The notes under the pieces are model-generated. The model was not told the DNA's origin. It saw nothing but the letters and a program-made list of their open reading frames with translations, and searched no databases. Below, one piece after another: positions 1 through 7,091 of a stretch of 31,654 nt of DNA. The position numbers were made by a program, and so were the translations under genes. The DNA is taken from positions 1 to 31,654 of the IMG/VR virus record IMGVR_UViG_3300008263_000725; one strand, 5' to 3'. Within the stretch, counting starts at the first letter, position 1. Each line of letters starts with the position of its first letter. Source of the stretch: a virus.

Positions 1-160
1 CTGACTTTCCTAGAGTGTGCATAGTGTCCCGTCCAACCTGATCTTTTCCGCTTGCTAAACATCCACAATCTGAAATTTCGGCTTCAGTTAAATAAACCCC
101 TGATGTTAGGGCGTATTCGGTGACATAGACTTTTAGCAGTTTTGGTTGTGGATTATTCAT
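1..160 (-). CDS. Small conserved-looking protein, 3' end outside the window
   Basis: An open frame on the minus strand runs from an ATG at 160-158 to the window edge: 53 codons without a stop, starting MNNPQPKLLKVYVTEYAL. The sequence is protein-like, with a YVTEYALTSGVY stretch and two cysteines (DCGC), but I do not recognise a family and assign no function. No good Shine-Dalgarno sequence is visible upstream of the ATG. Its upstream side faces the foldback element at 235-1027, whose internal promoter reads toward it, which would give a leader of about 575 bases. The gene is incomplete, so length and C-terminal domains cannot be judged. Confidence 0.5.
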   Translation of the reverse strand, partial: MNNPQPKLLKVYVTEYALTSGVYLTEAEISDCGCLASGKDQVGRDTMHTLGKS

Positions 161-234
161 TGTAAATTTTTTGGAGGGTTGATTAGCTGTTCCCAGTTTA
201 ACAGAATTTTTCCAAACTGTCAACAGTTGATAAC

Positions 235-1027
235 TGTACTACTTAACCAAAATCAATAAAACTCAATCATATCAAGGGTTTTAACATTTTACACTTTAAA
301 AAACACCATTTTAAAATCAATAAAACTCAGTCATAGTATAGCTTAGACCTGTTTGTACTATGTAGTAGGGGGGATAACTTTATTTTTTTTATCCCTACCC
401 TCTTTAATCATCGCATTTAAATACTAAAAAACATATACAATCTAGAGTGAGCAGATTGAAGCATTTGGAAGCCTCAACGAGTCAAAACTGTTTTTTGCTT
501 TGACAAGGTGGGGGTTTAGACTTTTTCGTTTATCAGCCTTTTCCCACACTTCAGAGCGGGTCATGATACTTTTACCATTAAACTAATTTGTAATGGTCTG
601 AGGGGTAAAAATGGGTAAATGGGTGAATGTGGGCTAATTATATAAAATATATATTTAATTTTTGGTAGGCTGATTTGTGAATACCCTAGGATTAAAGTAT
701 CCTAGTATCCTATCCACCACTCTATTTTTTGATATGTATATAGCATAGCATAGGAATAAACAAAATGTCAAGAGGTAGTGGAAAAATATTTTTGGGGTAA
801 AGGGGGTGGGAGGGAAGAAGGCAAAAAAGCATGAGAGTATTTAAATGCGATAATTAAAGAGGGTAGGGATAAAAAAAATAAAGTTATCCCCCCTACTACA
901 TAGTACAAACGGGTCTAAGCCATACTATGACTGAGTTTTATTGATTTTAAAATGTTGTTTTTAAATTTCTAAAATGTTAAAACCCTTGATATGATTGAGT
1001 TTTATTGATTTTGAGCTAAGTAGTACA
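235..1027 (-). repeat. Foldback element copy 1 with ~190 bp inverted arms
   Basis: The 793 bp unit begins TGTACTACTTA and ends with its complement. The left arm (235 to about 430) matches the reverse complement of the right arm (about 835 to 1027) over nearly its whole length, including the TATCCCTACCCTCTTTAAT segment. Each arm carries two copies of ATCAATAAAACTCA and one TACTATGTAGTA near-palindrome. The unique core holds a conserved ACCATTA...TAATGGT hairpin, a short run of GGGTAAAT repeats and a minus-strand promoter. Related copies lie at 23312-24074 and 26632-27392. It has no protein-coding potential or transposase, and I find no clear target-site duplication. Confidence 0.85.
742..771 (-). 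promoter_or_regulatory. Sigma70-type promoter in the core of foldback copy 1
   Basis: On the minus strand TTGACA (771-766) is followed after 18 bases by TATGCT (747-742). The same boxes with the same spacing occur in the other two copies. It reads leftward through the left arm toward the gene starting at 160. Confidence 0.55.
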
Positions 1028-1134
1028 ATCAATTTTGAGTATGTCAAAAAGTAGTTTAATTTAGAGATTTCTAAGTCCTTTGCTTTTTTCGCTCAAAATA
1101 TGATTGACTTTCCACTTAAAGAATTGATTTAATT

Positions 1135-1617
1135 ATGCCCGAAACTTTGCCTAAGACTTCTATAATTGCCCAATTTTTAGATGAAGGGGAACCATTAGGT
1201 ACTTTAATGCTAGATGGGACGGAATATAAAATCACAGCCCCTGAAGATTTATCTGAAGCCGAATATATTGAATATTTTCAAGCTAGAGCAGAAGCTATGG
1301 ATGTTTTGCTTCTTGTTTACGGTGTTGAAAATGAAGATGGAGAACTAATACTTGAAAAAAGTGTAGGTGCTTCAGATTCAGTAAAAAAAGCGAAATTAGA
1401 AGCTTTAATGTATAAACCTGCCCGTCGAATGGTTGAAGCATTGTTAGGAGTACCGGCTGGGACATTTAAACGAAAAAGAAGTAAAACAGTGATGTCATTA
1501 TACAATCATTGTCAACAACTTTTAGAAGAAAAACAAACTGTCGAGCCAGTCAACAAAAAACAAAGTGCTGAGGAAGATTTAGAAGTCCCTTTGGATGGGA
1601 GAATCGAGCAAGAGTAG
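1135..1617 (+). CDS. Putative tail assembly chaperone, upstream frame (gpG-like)
   Basis: This encodes 160 residues, acidic at both ends, with a helical middle (around residues 40-110) and a lysine/arginine patch at residues 110-116. I cannot place it by sequence alone. The call rests on architecture. Its last codons overlap the next frame, and an in-frame slippery heptamer CCCTTTG lies at 1587-1593, read C|CCT|TTG in this frame, with the -1 frame open from 1572 through the following ORF. This is the G/GT layout of tail assembly chaperones in many siphophages (lambda uses GGGAAAG). Normal reading gives the short form; slippage would give a protein of about 264 residues. Oddly, no tape-measure gene follows. 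It could also be an unrelated phage protein pair. Confidence 0.5.
   Translation: MPETLPKTSIIAQFLDEGEPLGTLMLDGTEYKITAPEDLSEAEYIEYFQARAEAMDVLLLVYGVENEDGELILEKSVGASDSVKKAKLEALMYKPARRMVEALLGVPAGTFKRKRSKTVMSLYNHCQQLLEEKQTVEPVNKKQSAEEDLEVPLDGRIEQE
1587..1593 (+). promoter_or_regulatory. Candidate -1 ribosomal frameshift heptamer CCCTTTG
   Basis: It fits the X XXY YYZ pattern in the frame of the upstream ORF (codons GTC CCT TTG). After a -1 slip the ribosome would read CCC TTT and continue in the frame of the ORF ending at 1928. It lies 22 bases upstream of the zero-frame stop. Confidence 0.5.
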
Positions 1618-1928
1618 TGAGATATGTTAACACTCTTATCGATTGTCTACCAATATTCTATAGTTTTGGTATTTCTAGATTAGAACTTTTAAAAATGCGC
1701 CATTGGGAAGTTCTAGAAATCATATCAGGACACTATAAACATCGTGCTAGGTTAGTGCTTGATTTGACCGATGCTGTAACTTTAGGGGCTGGATGGGGTG
1801 ATGCCGAATCTAAAGAACAAATGCAACGTGATTTAGTGGGTAAAGCTGGATTCCCCCGTCGTAAAACGAAAGTACCTAAAAAGTTTACAGGAAAATCTTG
1901 GACTTCTGATTTGATGACCGCCATTTAA
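1617..1928 (+). CDS. Putative tail assembly chaperone extension (gpT-like), probably made by -1 frameshift
   Basis: The frame can be read from a GTG at 1617 that overlaps the preceding stop by one base (TAGTG). That start has no Shine-Dalgarno sequence, and the frame is already open from 1572, so expression as the tail end of a frameshifted fusion is more likely than independent initiation. The 103 residues are hydrophobic at the start, then contain WEVLEIISGHYKHRAR, reminiscent of gpT-type domains, and end in a basic stretch (RRKTKVPKKFTGK). The similarity is from memory and weak. Its job, if the call is right, is to hold the tape-measure protein during tail assembly. The true 5' boundary of the translated segment would be the slippery site at 1587-1593. 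Confidence 0.45.
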   Translation: MRYVNTLIDCLPIFYSFGISRLELLKMRHWEVLEIISGHYKHRARLVLDLTDAVTLGAGWGDAESKEQMQRDLVGKAGFPRRKTKVPKKFTGKSWTSDLMTAI

Positions 1929-1985
1929 TGGGATACAAGTCCCAACCTTGAAAACAAATAGCCAAATTAAGTATCTCAAAATGGA

Positions 1986-2528
1986 ATGTCTAAACTAATT
2001 AAATTAACTAATCCTGAAGAAGTTCCTGAGTTAATAAAAGAGGCTATTTGTTATTATAGGGGTTGTTATCCTCAATATTCAGATGCTGAAATAGCCAGAC
2101 GAGTAAATAAAAATCTTGATTGCATTAATATAGACGAAAAACTTGTTTTAGATGTTTTAGAATTAGAGCCAGACCGTCTTTTTAAACATAAATTTGGAGG
2201 AGCGGAATCTGTAAAATTGGGGATACTTTTAGGGGAACTAAAATTTTCAACTTTACACTCTAGAGTCAAATTTTTAACCGAGATAATGATAATGGGTAAA
2301 GAAGGATATGAAGAACAAAAAGCCACTAACAGAGGTGATATTGTTACTTTGACAGCTAAAAACCTCAATGCCTCATTAGAAGCACATAAACAATTAGGAA
2401 TGATTCTCGAAAAAGTTGATTCTCTGACAGAACGGGAAGAAGAAGTTTTTTTAGAAGTTGATGTTTACCCCCAATTTTTACCGACTACTAACCTTGCTTC
2501 TAATGATGAAGACGATGTTTTGAACTGA
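1986..2528 (+). CDS. Unknown phage protein, possible small terminase subunit
   Basis: This encodes 180 residues. Near the N-terminus (about residues 28-45) the sequence YSDAEIARRVNKNLD looks like a helix-turn-helix, followed by a long helical middle and an acidic tail ending DEDDVLN. A DNA-binding N-terminus, helical oligomerisation region and acidic C-terminus in a 150-190 residue protein is the usual plan of small terminases, and TerL lies 1.7 kb downstream on the same strand. I recognise no diagnostic motif, so this is inference from layout; a regulator or another assembly protein is equally possible. The chosen ATG at 1986 gives MSKLIKL; an out-of-frame ATG at 1981 terminates after five codons. 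Confidence 0.4.
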   Translation: MSKLIKLTNPEEVPELIKEAICYYRGCYPQYSDAEIARRVNKNLDCINIDEKLVLDVLELEPDRLFKHKFGGAESVKLGILLGELKFSTLHSRVKFLTEIMIMGKEGYEEQKATNRGDIVTLTAKNLNASLEAHKQLGMILEKVDSLTEREEEVFLEVDVYPQFLPTTNLASNDEDDVLN

Positions 2529-2577
2529 AAGTAACCACGCCCATTTCAAAAGTAATCCTTTATTTAAAACCTACCAA

Positions 2578-3216
2578 ATGGTCAACATTGCAAAAGGTCT
2601 TAAACCCAAGAACCACTCGCAAGCAAAATTCTTACAGTCCATTCGAGAAAATACCATTACGTTAGGAATTGGTGAAGCAGGGACAGGAAAAACGTTATTA
2701 GCCATGTATGCGGCTATTTTAGCTATAAATAATCCTGACTCACCTATTGATTCTATTCTTTATGTCAGACCATTTGTTAATGAACCAGATGAACAAGATA
2801 TTGGGGCTTTACCCGGTGAATACGAGGAAAAAATTGATTTTTTAGGACTTCCTCTTTGGACTAATTTATCTGAAATTTGTTCCCCTGATGAGCTTAGAAA
2901 GTTTAAAACCAGATTAGAAATTTCACATATTGGAAAACTTAAAGGGGCATCATTATCTAACACATTTATTATTTTTGATGAAGCAGAAGATGCGACTCAA
3001 AGACTTTTTAATTGTGTAATCACGAGAATATCACACGGGTCAAAACTTGTTATTATTGGCGACCCATCCCAAAGTAGTCTTTATTGCGGAGGCTTTTTTC
3101 ATGTTGCGGCACATAGATTATTTGATACTCCAGATGTAGGGATTGTTTGGTTTCCTAAAGGTTCCTGTGTAAGACACCCTATAATTCCCCATGTATTAAG
3201 TGCTTTGGCATCTTAA
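2578..3216 (+). CDS. phoH: PhoH-like P-loop ATPase
   Basis: A compact 212-residue ATPase. Walker A is GEAGTGKT at residues 32-39, Walker B is FIIFDEAEDA with Asp134-Glu135, and a sensor-like IGDPSQS follows near residue 163. The YVRPFVN segment after the first strand and the overall length fit the single-domain PhoH family common in cyanophages. The biochemical role of PhoH is uncertain: it is an ATPase linked to RNA metabolism and phosphate stress in bacteria, and in phages its use is unproven. It follows the possible small terminase by about 50 bases, so it may be cotranscribed with it. Downstream it converges on the MazG-like gene; only a minus-strand terminator separates the two. Confidence 0.85.
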   Translation: MVNIAKGLKPKNHSQAKFLQSIRENTITLGIGEAGTGKTLLAMYAAILAINNPDSPIDSILYVRPFVNEPDEQDIGALPGEYEEKIDFLGLPLWTNLSEICSPDELRKFKTRLEISHIGKLKGASLSNTFIIFDEAEDATQRLFNCVITRISHGSKLVIIGDPSQSSLYCGGFFHVAAHRLFDTPDVGIVWFPKGSCVRHPIIPHVLSALAS

Positions 3217-3218
3217 TC

Positions 3219-3249
3219 AAAAAAAAAGTTACCAACTTTTGTTGGCAAC
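3219..3249 (-). terminator. Rho-independent terminator of the MazG-like gene
   Basis: On the minus strand a stem GTTGCCAAC / GTTGGTAAC with an AAAA loop (3249-3228) is followed by nine T residues (3227-3219). It lies just beyond the stop of the minus-strand gene. Confidence 0.8.
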
Positions 3250-3279
3250 AGTTCACCGAGCTTAATAAGTTGACAAACC

Positions 3280-3912
3280 TTAACGGAAATCACCGTCTCC
3301 CTGAATAGTACCCGCATTTTTGCGTTTTGTCAACTTATTAGTATTATCGTCCATGACAGTTTTCAAATCACTATTCAAGTCATAGGCTAGTTCGTCAATT
3401 ATCAAGAACAGAAGGAATAGGTAGGATTCACAAAAAACCTGTAAAAGAGACAATTCTTGATAATTGGAGTCACCACGAACATATTTTTTGATAAGCCCTG
3501 CTAATGTTCCCGACGCAAAATTAAGAGCCATATAAGTCGTGAAAAAATCAGATTCTTCAAGACTTTTATTAGATTTCGACTCTAAATAATTTTGAGCATT
3601 AACTAGAAAAATTTTGACAGAGCGATAACCGAGGTGAATACACAAACGAGTCACATAGTAAAGTATATCGCCTAGTTCTAAAAGCAACGTGGTTCGTTCT
3701 AAGTCTAAAACACTTTCTTCGACCTCTAGCGCACCGTCTTGGTGACCAATAAGCAAGGCAAAAGAGTCGTTAGCAAATTCGTTGATTTCACTAATCAAAC
3801 CGAGAGTAACGTATTCCAGTGATTTTTCTGAAGGATATACGGCGGTAGTGCTTGTGAACTCCCAGTAAGAAGCTAGAGCATTTACAAATTCATCGGAAAT
3901 GGATTGACGCAT
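3280..3912 (-). CDS. mazG: MazG-like nucleotide pyrophosphohydrolase
   Basis: This 210-residue all-alpha protein has the metal-binding signature of MazG-like NTP pyrophosphohydrolases: EINEF with Glu42 and Glu45, then LLLELGDILYY with Glu79 and Asp82. The C-terminal stretch NKLTKRKNAGTIQGDGD is typical of the phage branch. Such enzymes hydrolyse nucleoside triphosphates or (p)ppGpp to monophosphates; in phages they are thought to adjust host nucleotide or alarmone pools or to remove host-derived nucleotides. It is encoded against the surrounding structural genes, between PhoH and TerL, and has its own terminator. The gene starts from an ATG at 3912. A probable insertion-sequence remnant lies directly upstream, so the gene may sit at an insertion hot spot. 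Confidence 0.85.
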   Translation of the reverse strand: MRQSISDEFVNALASYWEFTSTTAVYPSEKSLEYVTLGLISEINEFANDSFALLIGHQDGALEVEESVLDLERTTLLLELGDILYYVTRLCIHLGYRSVKIFLVNAQNYLESKSNKSLEESDFFTTYMALNFASGTLAGLIKKYVRGDSNYQELSLLQVFCESYLFLLFLIIDELAYDLNSDLKTVMDDNTNKLTKRKNAGTIQGDGDFR

Positions 3913-3939
3913 ATCTTGTATTAGCTAAGATTAAATTAT

Positions 3940-4190
3940 GCTTGACATACTCACCGTCCTAAAAGAGCGGTGATTCTTGACACTTCACTGACCGATGCAA
4001 CCAAAGTAGTCTTACCCAGTCTCCATGTCCGTTTAAAGTCTCCCAATGCCCTATGGCGACTATACACCAATTATAACTTAAAGCCGTCCTACTTGTCAAG
4101 GAGTTTTTGCAAATCTGTGTTGAAACTACCGTTAAGGAAAGTTTCGCCCATTTTTTTTGATGAGAGTTTCGATAAACTTTGAATAGGGTT
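3940..4190 (-). mobile_element. Probable IS200/IS605-type right end with degenerate tnpB tail
   Basis: Read on the minus strand the segment contains GTCGCCATAGGGCATTGG and GGAGACTGGGTAAG and then ends in a palindrome (TCACCG / CGGTGA, 3973-3951) bordered by copies of CTTGACA or TGTCAAG. Translated, this gives GHWETLNGHGDWVRLL followed by ESPLF, which resembles the C-terminal coding tail of TnpB proteins of IS605 elements, where the guide RNA and right end overlap the gene. Only about 250 bp is present and there is no transposase or full tnpB, so it would be a solo end or decayed insertion. The identification is from memory of such ends. The overlapping plus-strand frame (3970-4182) is not considered a gene. 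Confidence 0.4.
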
Positions 4191-4194
4191 TTGG

Positions 4195-7050
4195 ATGTTA
4201 AAAAAGGATAAAACATTAAAGTTATATTTGCACCCAGGTCAACAAACAGTGTTTGTTAGTCCTAAAAGATTTAAAGTATTAGTGAGTTCCCGAAGATACG
4301 GTAAATCGAGACTCATGATAACAATGATTATTGATAAGGCACTAAATTATAAAGGGGCGTATGATAAAGCATCACCACCAGTAGTTTTATTAGGAATGCC
4401 ATCTTTAAAACAAGCCAAACAAATTCATTGGAATCCTTTAGTAAAATTATTAGAGGGGCATCCTGGAATAGAGAGGATTTATAAATCTGAATGTCGAATT
4501 TCATTTAAAGGAAACAAACCAGATATAATTTTAAGGGGTTTAAATGAGGACAATGGGGACAATTGTAGGGGGTTAAAAATTTATTTCGCAGGATTAGATG
4601 AAATGCAAGACGTTAAACCTATAGCATGGACGGAAGTTATTATGCCAGCATTAATTGATACAAAAGGGTCATGTGCTTTATTGACAGGTTGTGTGGCTCC
4701 TAACACCTTTGTCTTACCTAGACAAGGCATGACAGAAATTGTTGAATTTAATCAGGATAGTTGTGCAAAAGAGTATCAACCGCTAAAAGATGTTGAACTT
4801 TATGGACTCAATAATGAATTTCATAAAGCAGATTCTTTTTTTAATAATGGATATACCGATACCAAAATCATCACATCTTCTTTTGGATTCACTTTAGAAG
4901 CTTCTTTAAACCATCCTATTTGGACAAAAAATGGCTGGAAAAAAATGGAAGAACTGAAAGAGGGGGACACAGTGGCTATAGCACATGGTATGGACATTTG
5001 GGGTACTAAAGACCCTATAGATGGTTTCAAAATCAAAAGACAATATGTTCCTAAAACAAAAGGTTGGCTACAACCTAATCAAGGCATGACCAAAGATTTT
5101 GCTTATTTTCTTGGTCTATGGTTTTCTCAAGGAACCCACAAAAAACAAAATGGTAAGTATTACATTTCCGTAAAAACTACTACTCAACAAATGAGAGAGT
5201 TTCTAGAAAGTGGTAAGATTTTAGGGGCTATTTTTAAACAAGATGTAGGAAATGTTTGGTCGTATGTAGATAGCGATTTAGTAGAGTTACTAAAGCATAT
5301 AGGGATGTCCACTGTGAGTCGGAGAAGAAGAACCTTACCATTATGGTTGTTTCAAGGGCGTAAATCTTGGGCTATCTCTTTTATTCAAGGGTATATGGAC
5401 ATTGCTGGTTCGATTGGTACTACAGGTAACAGAGTAGCAAAAATTATCCATTTCACTTGTAATAAAACATTAGCTCAACAATTTCAATTGTTACTTTCTA
5501 ACTTAGGGGTAATTGCAAAAGTATTTTTATTGCCACATGACCCAGAAATGGCTCAATTAGAACTAACTGGTTCACATTTTGATACTTATTGTCAATTAAT
5601 TGGTTTTGGGTCTGATAACAAAAAAACAAGTAGCCTAGGAGTACAAAAGTTAAACCCTCCCGATGAACCGTTTAATTTTAATGACTATTTTTGGGACACT
5701 ATAGAATCAATTAGTGACTCTGAAAATCAGACTTATGATTTTACAGTACCTAACACAAATTCTTTTTGGAGTAACGGGTTTATTAGTCATAATACACCTA
5801 AAGGTTATGGAACTTTTTTTCACAGTTTGTACGAAAATGGTGATAAATACAAAGATTGGGGTGCTTTCCATCGTACAATTTATGACAACCCCTTTATTCC
5901 TCGTGAAGAAATTGAACGTATAAAAGAATCTTTACCAGAAAAAGTATTTAGACAAGAATGTTTGGCTTCTTGGGAAAATTTTGATGGTCAAATTTTTTCT
6001 GCCTTATCTACTGACAATATTATTTCTGATGAGAATTTACCTACTTACTTTGAACAAGTATATTTAGGTGTTGACTGGGGAGATGTCAATCCTGCTTTAG
6101 TTGTGGTGGGTAAAATGGGTAACACTTACTTTATTATTGATTTCTGGGAAAATCCTAACCCTAATACTGCCATTGAACAACGAGTACACAACGACAAAGC
6201 TCTTCAGTTTGTGAGTGAACACAATGTGAGCCGTGCATTTGCTGACCCTTCACAACCCGGTCGAATTTTAACTATGAGAAAGTCTGGGATTCCTAAACTT
6301 ATGGGGGGTTATAACCGTGTTAGTGAAGGTAATGGTATTGTAAACACTTTACTTTATCAAAAACGCTTAATGATAGCCGAATCTTGCAGAAGGGTTTATG
6401 AAGATATGGGAGCATATCATCGGGCATCCAAAGAAGGATTTATTAAAGAAGAAGTCGCTGAATCTCAACAAGACCATCTTTGTTTTGTGGCTGGCACACA
6501 GGTTTTAACAGAAACAGGATGGCAAAATATAGAAAGCCTGAAAGTTAAAGACAAAGTGTGGTCTTCTAATGGTTTAAAAAATATTACTTTCACTGGTTCC
6601 CGATTGGCAGAAACGATAGAAGTTAAAGATTACAATTCTTCTGCTATTGTGCGCTGTACTCCAGACCACCCCTTTTACACGAATAATGGTTTGATAAGTG
6701 CCGAGAACCTTAGTGTTATGAACCATTTAAACCATCTTGACCAATCTCAATGGGAGTCACTTATTGGAATTTCTAATTTAACAGATACTCTATGGTCAAG
6801 TCCAGCCCTAGAATGTGTAGGTAAATGCTCAATAAACCGAGTATATAACATAGAAGTCGAGGAGTCACACAATTACTTCATCAAAATTGGCTCAAACGCA
6901 GTCTTAGTCAGTAATTGCGATGCTTTAAGATATGTGTTAGCAACTTTAGAACACAAAAACATCGAAAACATTATCCCAGAGGGTTCTGTCATTACTACAC
7001 CAGAAAAACCCGTTACAAAGTCTAACTCTTTATTTGCTGGTTTAATTTAA
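4195..7050 (+). CDS. terL: Terminase large subunit (TerL) interrupted by two inteins
   Basis: The 951-residue precursor would be spliced to a 438-residue terminase, a normal TerL length. ATPase motifs are Walker A SSRRYGKS (31-38) and Walker B FAGLDEMQD (Asp135-Glu136). The coupling motif reads LLTG-TPKG once intein 1 is removed. The nuclease domain has VDWGD (Asp627, Asp630), AFADPSQPG and, after removing intein 2, DHL-CDALRY with Asp909. TerL packages DNA into the prohead using ATP and cuts the concatemer. Both inteins interrupt conserved active-site motifs, so activity needs splicing. A terminator-like hairpin follows immediately, and the portal-like gene starts 42 bases downstream. The upstream in-frame limit and the ATG at 4195 (MLKKDK) give a normal N-terminus. 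Confidence 0.92.
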   Translation: MLKKDKTLKLYLHPGQQTVFVSPKRFKVLVSSRRYGKSRLMITMIIDKALNYKGAYDKASPPVVLLGMPSLKQAKQIHWNPLVKLLEGHPGIERIYKSECRISFKGNKPDIILRGLNEDNGDNCRGLKIYFAGLDEMQDVKPIAWTEVIMPALIDTKGSCALLTGCVAPNTFVLPRQGMTEIVEFNQDSCAKEYQPLKDVELYGLNNEFHKADSFFNNGYTDTKIITSSFGFTLEASLNHPIWTKNGWKKMEELKEGDTVAIAHGMDIWGTKDPIDGFKIKRQYVPKTKGWLQPNQGMTKDFAYFLGLWFSQGTHKKQNGKYYISVKTTTQQMREFLESGKILGAIFKQDVGNVWSYVDSDLVELLKHIGMSTVSRRRRTLPLWLFQGRKSWAISFIQGYMDIAGSIGTTGNRVAKIIHFTCNKTLAQQFQLLLSNLGVIAKVFLLPHDPEMAQLELTGSHFDTYCQLIGFGSDNKKTSSLGVQKLNPPDEPFNFNDYFWDTIESISDSENQTYDFTVPNTNSFWSNGFISHNTPKGYGTFFHSLYENGDKYKDWGAFHRTIYDNPFIPREEIERIKESLPEKVFRQECLASWENFDGQIFSALSTDNIISDENLPTYFEQVYLGVDWGDVNPALVVVGKMGNTYFIIDFWENPNPNTAIEQRVHNDKALQFVSEHNVSRAFADPSQPGRILTMRKSGIPKLMGGYNRVSEGNGIVNTLLYQKRLMIAESCRRVYEDMGAYHRASKEGFIKEEVAESQQDHLCFVAGTQVLTETGWQNIESLKVKDKVWSSNGLKNITFTGSRLAETIEVKDYNSSAIVRCTPDHPFYTNNGLISAENLSVMNHLNHLDQSQWESLIGISNLTDTLWSSPALECVGKCSINRVYNIEVEESHNYFIKIGSNAVLVSNCDALRYVLATLEHKNIENIIPEGSVITTPEKPVTKSNSLFAGLI
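4690..5793 (+). other. Intein 1 in TerL (368 residues), with degenerate LAGLIDADG endonuclease domain
   Basis: It starts at Cys166 (CVAPNTFVLPRQG, block A) and ends HN at residue 533, with Thr534 as the +1 extein residue. Block B is EASLNHPIWTKNGW, with the block-B histidine; block F is TYDFTVPNTNSFW. The central part has two LAGLIDADG-like helices, LGLWFSQG and FIQGYMDIAGSIG. The acidic metal-binding positions appear changed to Gln and Ala, so splicing looks intact but homing cleavage is probably lost. Confidence 0.9.
6481..6915 (+). other. Intein 2 in TerL (145-residue mini-intein)
   Basis: It starts at Cys763 (CFVAGTQVLTETG, block A) and ends at Asn907, with Cys908 as the +1 residue. Block B is RCTPDHPFYTNNG and block F is VYNIEVEESHNYFI. 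There is no endonuclease domain. The residue before the terminal Asn is Ser rather than the usual His. It lies directly before the last catalytic Asp of the nuclease domain. Confidence 0.9.
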
Positions 7051-7061
7051 GCCTAAAATCG

Positions 7062-7089
7062 CCCAACACTCTAGTAGCGTTGGGTTTTT
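7062..7089 (+). terminator. Terminator after terL
   Basis: A stem CCCAAC / GTTGGG (7062-7067 and 7079-7084) with an extra CT/AG pair inside is followed by a T run. It ends three bases before the ATG of the portal-like gene, so it may attenuate rather than fully stop transcription. Confidence 0.65.
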
Positions 7090-7091
7090 AA

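Noticed and set aside
235-1027. Target-site duplications flanking foldback copy 1
   Set aside because: The bases outside the two TGTACTA ends (GATAAC and ATCAAT) do not match; the other copies also show no convincing duplication.
235-1027. A CRISPR array or retron in the repeat-rich elements
   Set aside because: There are no regularly spaced repeats with unique spacers, no Cas genes and no reverse transcriptase in the window.
3970-4182. 70-codon plus-strand ORF upstream of terL
   Set aside because: It overlaps the apparent insertion-sequence end on the other strand and has no protein-like pattern or ribosome-binding site.
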